A stretch of 64,000 bases of DNA from Pseudonocardia cypriaca (GTDB lineage Bacteria > Actinomycetota > Actinomycetes > Mycobacteriales > Pseudonocardiaceae): positions 744,001-808,000 of the forward strand of contig NZ_VFPH01000001.1 of the NCBI RefSeq assembly GCF_006717045.1, read 5' to 3'. Below the pieces are notes generated by a model. The model was not told the DNA's origin. It did no database searches and saw only the letters and a program-made list of their open reading frames with translations. The first letter of the stretch is position 1. Every line of letters begins with the position of its first letter. Position numbers and translations under genes: made by a program. Positions 61,337 through 64,000 of this stretch are shown here, in pieces.

Positions 61337-62188
61337 GTGGCTGGTGACGGGGCGACGTCGGAGTTCGGGCAGGCGGTGCGGCGCTGGCGCGACCGGGCCT
61401 CCCCGGCCGCCGCCGGGCTCCCCGGCGGCCGGTACCGCCGCGCGGCCGGGTTGCGCCGGGAGGAGCTGGCCCAGCTGGCCGGGATCTCCGTCGACTACGT
61501 CACCCGGCTCGAGCAGGGCCGCGCCTCCAACCCGTCGGCGCAGGTCGTCGACGCACTGGCCAGGGCCCTGCGCCTGTCCGGCACCGAGCGCGCCCACCTG
61601 TTCCGGCTGGCCGGGCTCGTCCCGCCGGGACCGCAGACCGTGCCGACGCACATCACCCCGAGCGTCCAGCGGATGCTGGACCGGATGGCCGGTACACCGG
61701 TGGCGGTCTACGACGCGTCCTGGAACCTGCTGGCGGCCAACCCGGCGTACGCGGCGCTGATGGGCGACCCGGCGGCCTGGCGCGGCAACGAGCGCAACGG
61801 CGTGTGGCGGTACTTCTTCGGCCTGAGCAGGCGGGTCCGGCACACCCCCGAGGCCGAGGGGCCGTTCGCGACGGCGTTCGTCGCCGACCTGCGCGCCGCC
61901 GCCGCCCGGTATCCGGCCGACCAGGCGCTGCGGCGGCTGGTCGCGGAGCTGCGCGCCGACAGCGCCCGGTTCGCCGAGCTGTGGGACACCGGTGCCGTCG
62001 GGTCCCACGAGGCGTCGCACAAGACCATCGACCACCCCCACGTCGGCCCCGTGACGCTGGACTGCGACATCCTGACCGTCGCCGGCTGCGACCTGCGCGT
62101 GATGATCTACACCGCCGAACCCGGCACCGAGGACGCCGAGCGCCTGGCGCTCGTCACGGTGCTCGGCACCCAGACGCTCGTCGGGTAG
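61337..62188 (+). CDS. XRE regulator with MmyB-like ligand-binding domain (second copy)
   Basis: A 283-residue regulator from the GTG at 61337. It has YRRAAGLRREELAQLAGISV and DYVTRLEQGR for the helix-turn-helix and an MmyB-like domain with VAVYDASWNLLAANPAYAAL, then HPHVGPVTLDCDILTVAGCD and MIYTAEPGT. It resembles the regulator at 59554 in layout, so the two may be paralogues serving the MFS and SDR genes. The divergent position suggests it represses the SDR. Confidence 0.92.
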   Translation: MAGDGATSEFGQAVRRWRDRASPAAAGLPGGRYRRAAGLRREELAQLAGISVDYVTRLEQGRASNPSAQVVDALARALRLSGTERAHLFRLAGLVPPGPQTVPTHITPSVQRMLDRMAGTPVAVYDASWNLLAANPAYAALMGDPAAWRGNERNGVWRYFFGLSRRVRHTPEAEGPFATAFVADLRAAAARYPADQALRRLVAELRADSARFAELWDTGAVGSHEASHKTIDHPHVGPVTLDCDILTVAGCDLRVMIYTAEPGTEDAERLALVTVLGTQTLVG

Positions 62189-62210
62189 GCGGCGGCACGC
62201 TCGCCTGCGC

Positions 62211-62224
62211 TTGAAACGTTTCGA
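62211..62224. promoter_or_regulatory. LacI-type operator candidate, lacI promoter site 1
   Basis: TTGAAACGTTTCGA is the best match in the window to a TTGAAACGTTTCAA operator, with one arm base changed. It lies 71 bases before the LacI-family start. Confidence 0.65.
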
Positions 62225-62262
62225 ACGACGATTGCGGCTCACAGGGGCCCGCATTCGCTAGG

Positions 62263-62276
62263 TTGAAACGATACGA
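62263..62276. promoter_or_regulatory. LacI-type operator candidate, lacI promoter site 2
   Basis: TTGAAACGATACGA shares TTGAAACG with site 1 and has a weaker right arm. It lies 19 bases before the ATG. Confidence 0.55.
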
Positions 62277-62294
62277 CGGCACGAGGAGATCAGA

Positions 62295-63347
62295 ATGGGC
62301 CGCGTGACGATCCGCGACGTCGCGCTCCGGGCCGGGGTGGCGGTCGGCACCGTGTCGCACTACCTCAACCACCCCGACAAGGTGTCCGACGAGAAGGCGG
62401 AGCGCATCCGTTCAGCCATCGACGCCCTGGGCTTCGTCCGGAACGACGCAGGCCGCCGGCTGCGCCTCGGCACGAGCACGACCGTCGCCTACATCGCGCC
62501 GGACGTGAGCAACCCGTACTTCGCGGCGATCGCAGAGGGCGTGGAGCAGCGGGCGTCGGAGCGGGGCCTCGCCGTCTACATCGCCAACTCGCGCCGCAGC
62601 CGGGAACGCGAGGACGCCTACCTCGAGCTGTTCGAGCAGCAGCAGGTGAGCGGCATGCTGGTGGCCTCGCACGGGCCGATCGAGGATCGCCTCGCCCGGA
62701 TCCGGTCGCGCGGCACGCCGTCGGTGCTCGTCGGGCAGGCCGCGCAGTCGCCGGAGCAGCCATCTCTGTCGATCGACGACGTGATGGGCGGGCGCCTCGC
62801 GGCCGCGCACCTGATCCAGCTGGGGCGACGCAGGCTGGCGTTCGTCGGCGGGCCGTTCGGCGTGCGGCAGGTCGCCGACCGGCTGACGGGGGCGAGCGAC
62901 GCGGTGCACGCCGACCCGCAAGCCACCCTCGAGGTGATCGATGCGCGGGACCGGACGATCCGCGGCGGAACCGAGGTCGGCAGGACCCTGCTCGCCCGCC
63001 CGGCGACCACCCGGCCCGACGCGATCTTCGCGGTGAACGACCTGCTCGCGCTCGGCATCATGCACGTGCTGGTGGCGGGCGGGGTCCGGGCTCCGGAGGA
63101 CGTCGCGCTGATCGGCTACGACGACATCGAGTTCGCCGAGACCTCGCTCATCCCGCTCAGCTCCGTGCGGCTGCCGCACGAGGCGTTCGGCTTCGCGGCC
63201 GTCGACCTGCTCCTGGAGGAGATCGCGGGCACCGTCGAGGAACGGCACCTCGTCTTCGACCCGGAGCTGGTGGTCCGGGCCAGCACGGTCAGCGGTCAGC
63301 CGTCCGGAAGTCCGCGGCTCGCCGCGTCAGCAGGTACACCGCCGTGA
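62295..63347 (+). CDS. LacI-family transcriptional regulator
   Basis: A 350-residue repressor, ATG start with AGGAGA upstream. The DNA-binding part is TIRDVALRAGVAVGTVSHYL followed by the hinge region NDAGRRLRLG. The periplasmic-binding-like core shows VAYIAPDVSNPYFAAIAEGV and DAIFAVNDLLALGIM. The C-terminal 25 residues overlap the convergent protease gene and are not conserved. Its upstream sites match those between the rhamnosidase and epimerase genes, so it probably controls plant-glycan use and itself. The sugar effector is unknown. Confidence 0.93.
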   Translation: MGRVTIRDVALRAGVAVGTVSHYLNHPDKVSDEKAERIRSAIDALGFVRNDAGRRLRLGTSTTVAYIAPDVSNPYFAAIAEGVEQRASERGLAVYIANSRRSREREDAYLELFEQQQVSGMLVASHGPIEDRLARIRSRGTPSVLVGQAAQSPEQPSLSIDDVMGGRLAAAHLIQLGRRRLAFVGGPFGVRQVADRLTGASDAVHADPQATLEVIDARDRTIRGGTEVGRTLLARPATTRPDAIFAVNDLLALGIMHVLVAGGVRAPEDVALIGYDDIEFAETSLIPLSSVRLPHEAFGFAAVDLLLEEIAGTVEERHLVFDPELVVRASTVSGQPSGSPRLAASAGTPP

Positions 63348-64000
63348 CGAGGACGATCAGCAGCGTCACGATGCCCGTCTCCGTCGTCGTGTAGGCCATC
63401 GCGGCGGGCGAGGTCGCGACCACGACGCGGGGACCGCCTTGCAGCGCGCTGTTGAAGGCACTGTGGGCGTAGCTCACGGGCCAGATGGAGCCCGACCACA
63501 GCCGCAGCCAGCCGTACCAGACTCCGGCGAGGGTCAGCGTCACCATCACCATCGGCACGATGATCCACCGGCTCCCCTCCGCCTGGTACGTCGTGGTGAG
63601 CGTCAGCAGCGGTATGTGGAAGGCCGCCTGGCAGGCGCCCGCGGCCAGTACGGCGCGGCGGCCGGACATGACGGCGGCGAACCGGAGCAGCAGGAACCCG
63701 CGCCACCCGATCTCCTCGCCGAGGAGGACCACCCCGAACACCACGAGCGTGAGCACCAGCTCGAGCAACCAGCCTCCGATGCCGCCGTCCGGGGCCACGA
63801 AGCGGACGACTCCGACTGCGGCGGCGATCGCGTAGCTCAGGGCGAGGATGGCCATCGACCCGACCACGCCGACGACCATCGGCCGCCAAGGCGGACGCCC
63901 GAACCCCACCTCCGCCCACGCCGCTCGCCGCCGGCCGCGGGGGAGCATCACGAGCACGGTGATGGTGACCGCGACGACCGGCACGAGGATGCTGATCAGC
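63289..64000 (-). CDS. CPBP family intramembrane metalloprotease (CAAX-like), 5' end outside window
   Basis: The frame is open to the window edge, so the N-terminus is missing. At least six hydrophobic segments are seen. The CPBP motifs are GEEIGWRGFLLLR (EExxxR), AAFHIPLL (FxxxH-like) and YAHSAFN (third His-Asn). Members cleave prenylated or hydrophobic peptides inside the membrane or act in bacteriocin-like self-immunity. It overlaps the lacI 3' end by 59 bases, tail to tail. Confidence 0.85.
   Translation of the reverse strand, partial: LISILVPVVAVTITVLVMLPRGRRRAAWAEVGFGRPPWRPMVVGVVGSMAILALSYAIAAAVGVVRFVAPDGGIGGWLLELVLTLVVFGVVLLGEEIGWRGFLLLRFAAVMSGRRAVLAAGACQAAFHIPLLTLTTTYQAEGSRWIIVPMVMVTLTLAGVWYGWLRLWSGSIWPVSYAHSAFNSALQGGPRVVVATSPAAMAYTTTETGIVTLLIVLVTAVYLLTRRAADFRTADR

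Noticed and set aside
1..64000. tRNA, rRNA and CRISPR features
   Set aside because: Reading by eye found no T-loop with a matching acceptor stem, no rRNA-like text and no regularly spaced repeats; a covariance-model scan was not possible here.

Overview
The window is GC-rich chromosomal DNA (60-nt lines counted by hand run from about 50% to over 70% G+C, with strong third-position GC bias). It has many GTG/TTG starts, overlapping stop/start junctions, XRE/MmyB-type regulators, HxlR and TetR regulators, and a leaderless cysteine-containing leader peptide. This points to an actinobacterium, most likely a member of the Pseudonocardiales; the family-level placement is an inference.

Bases 1-11353 are the 3' part of a BREX phage-defence operon: brxC (5' end outside the window), pglX, a type-B pglZ, an MntA/HepT nucleotidyltransferase-HEPN pair, and a BrxL-like AAA+ protein whose Lon-protease half is replaced by a Ser/Thr protein kinase. 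Every junction is a 1-11 nt overlap, so the six genes look translationally coupled. Bases 11.9-18.1 kb continue an accessory region: an XRE/TPR regulator coupled to a flavoprotein, a small Cys protein, a DUF4352 protein, an HhH-SNF2 helicase coupled to a frameshifted HNH nuclease, and a gene relic.

Bases 18.2-31.9 kb hold a TRAP transporter (dctMQP), an uncharacterised protein flanked by a repeat, a DUF2695 protein, an SF1-like helicase with a substituted P-loop lysine, a siderophore-binding lipoprotein, a small secreted protein, an SDR/TetR divergon with two matching operators, a TMEM164/YwaF-like membrane protein, and a YeeE/YedE sulfur transporter behind a cysteine leader peptide. Bases 31.9-37.2 kb carry two drug-type MFS pumps with TetR (fused to an IS5-type remnant) and HxlR regulators, and two copies of a 53-nt cruciform repeat.

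Bases 37.3-48.6 kb are dominated by DNA-end processing and repair: HerA-like ATPase, SbcD, SbcC, NurA-like nuclease, bifunctional nuclease and an Fpg/Nei glycosylase, interrupted by a VOC protein and a DUF6220/multicopper oxidase pair. Bases 48.8-64 kb are metabolic and regulatory: an HD phosphohydrolase with paired palindromes, a secreted I36-like protein, an aminoglycoside phosphotransferase-like protein, a serine beta-lactamase-like lipoprotein, a plant-glycan cluster (GH78 rhamnosidase, epimerase, DUF5060-type glycosidase) that shares operator-like sites with the LacI gene at 62.3 kb, two XRE/MmyB regulators paired divergently with an MFS pump and an SDR, and a CPBP protease running off the end. 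No tRNA, rRNA, CRISPR array or replication origin was seen.
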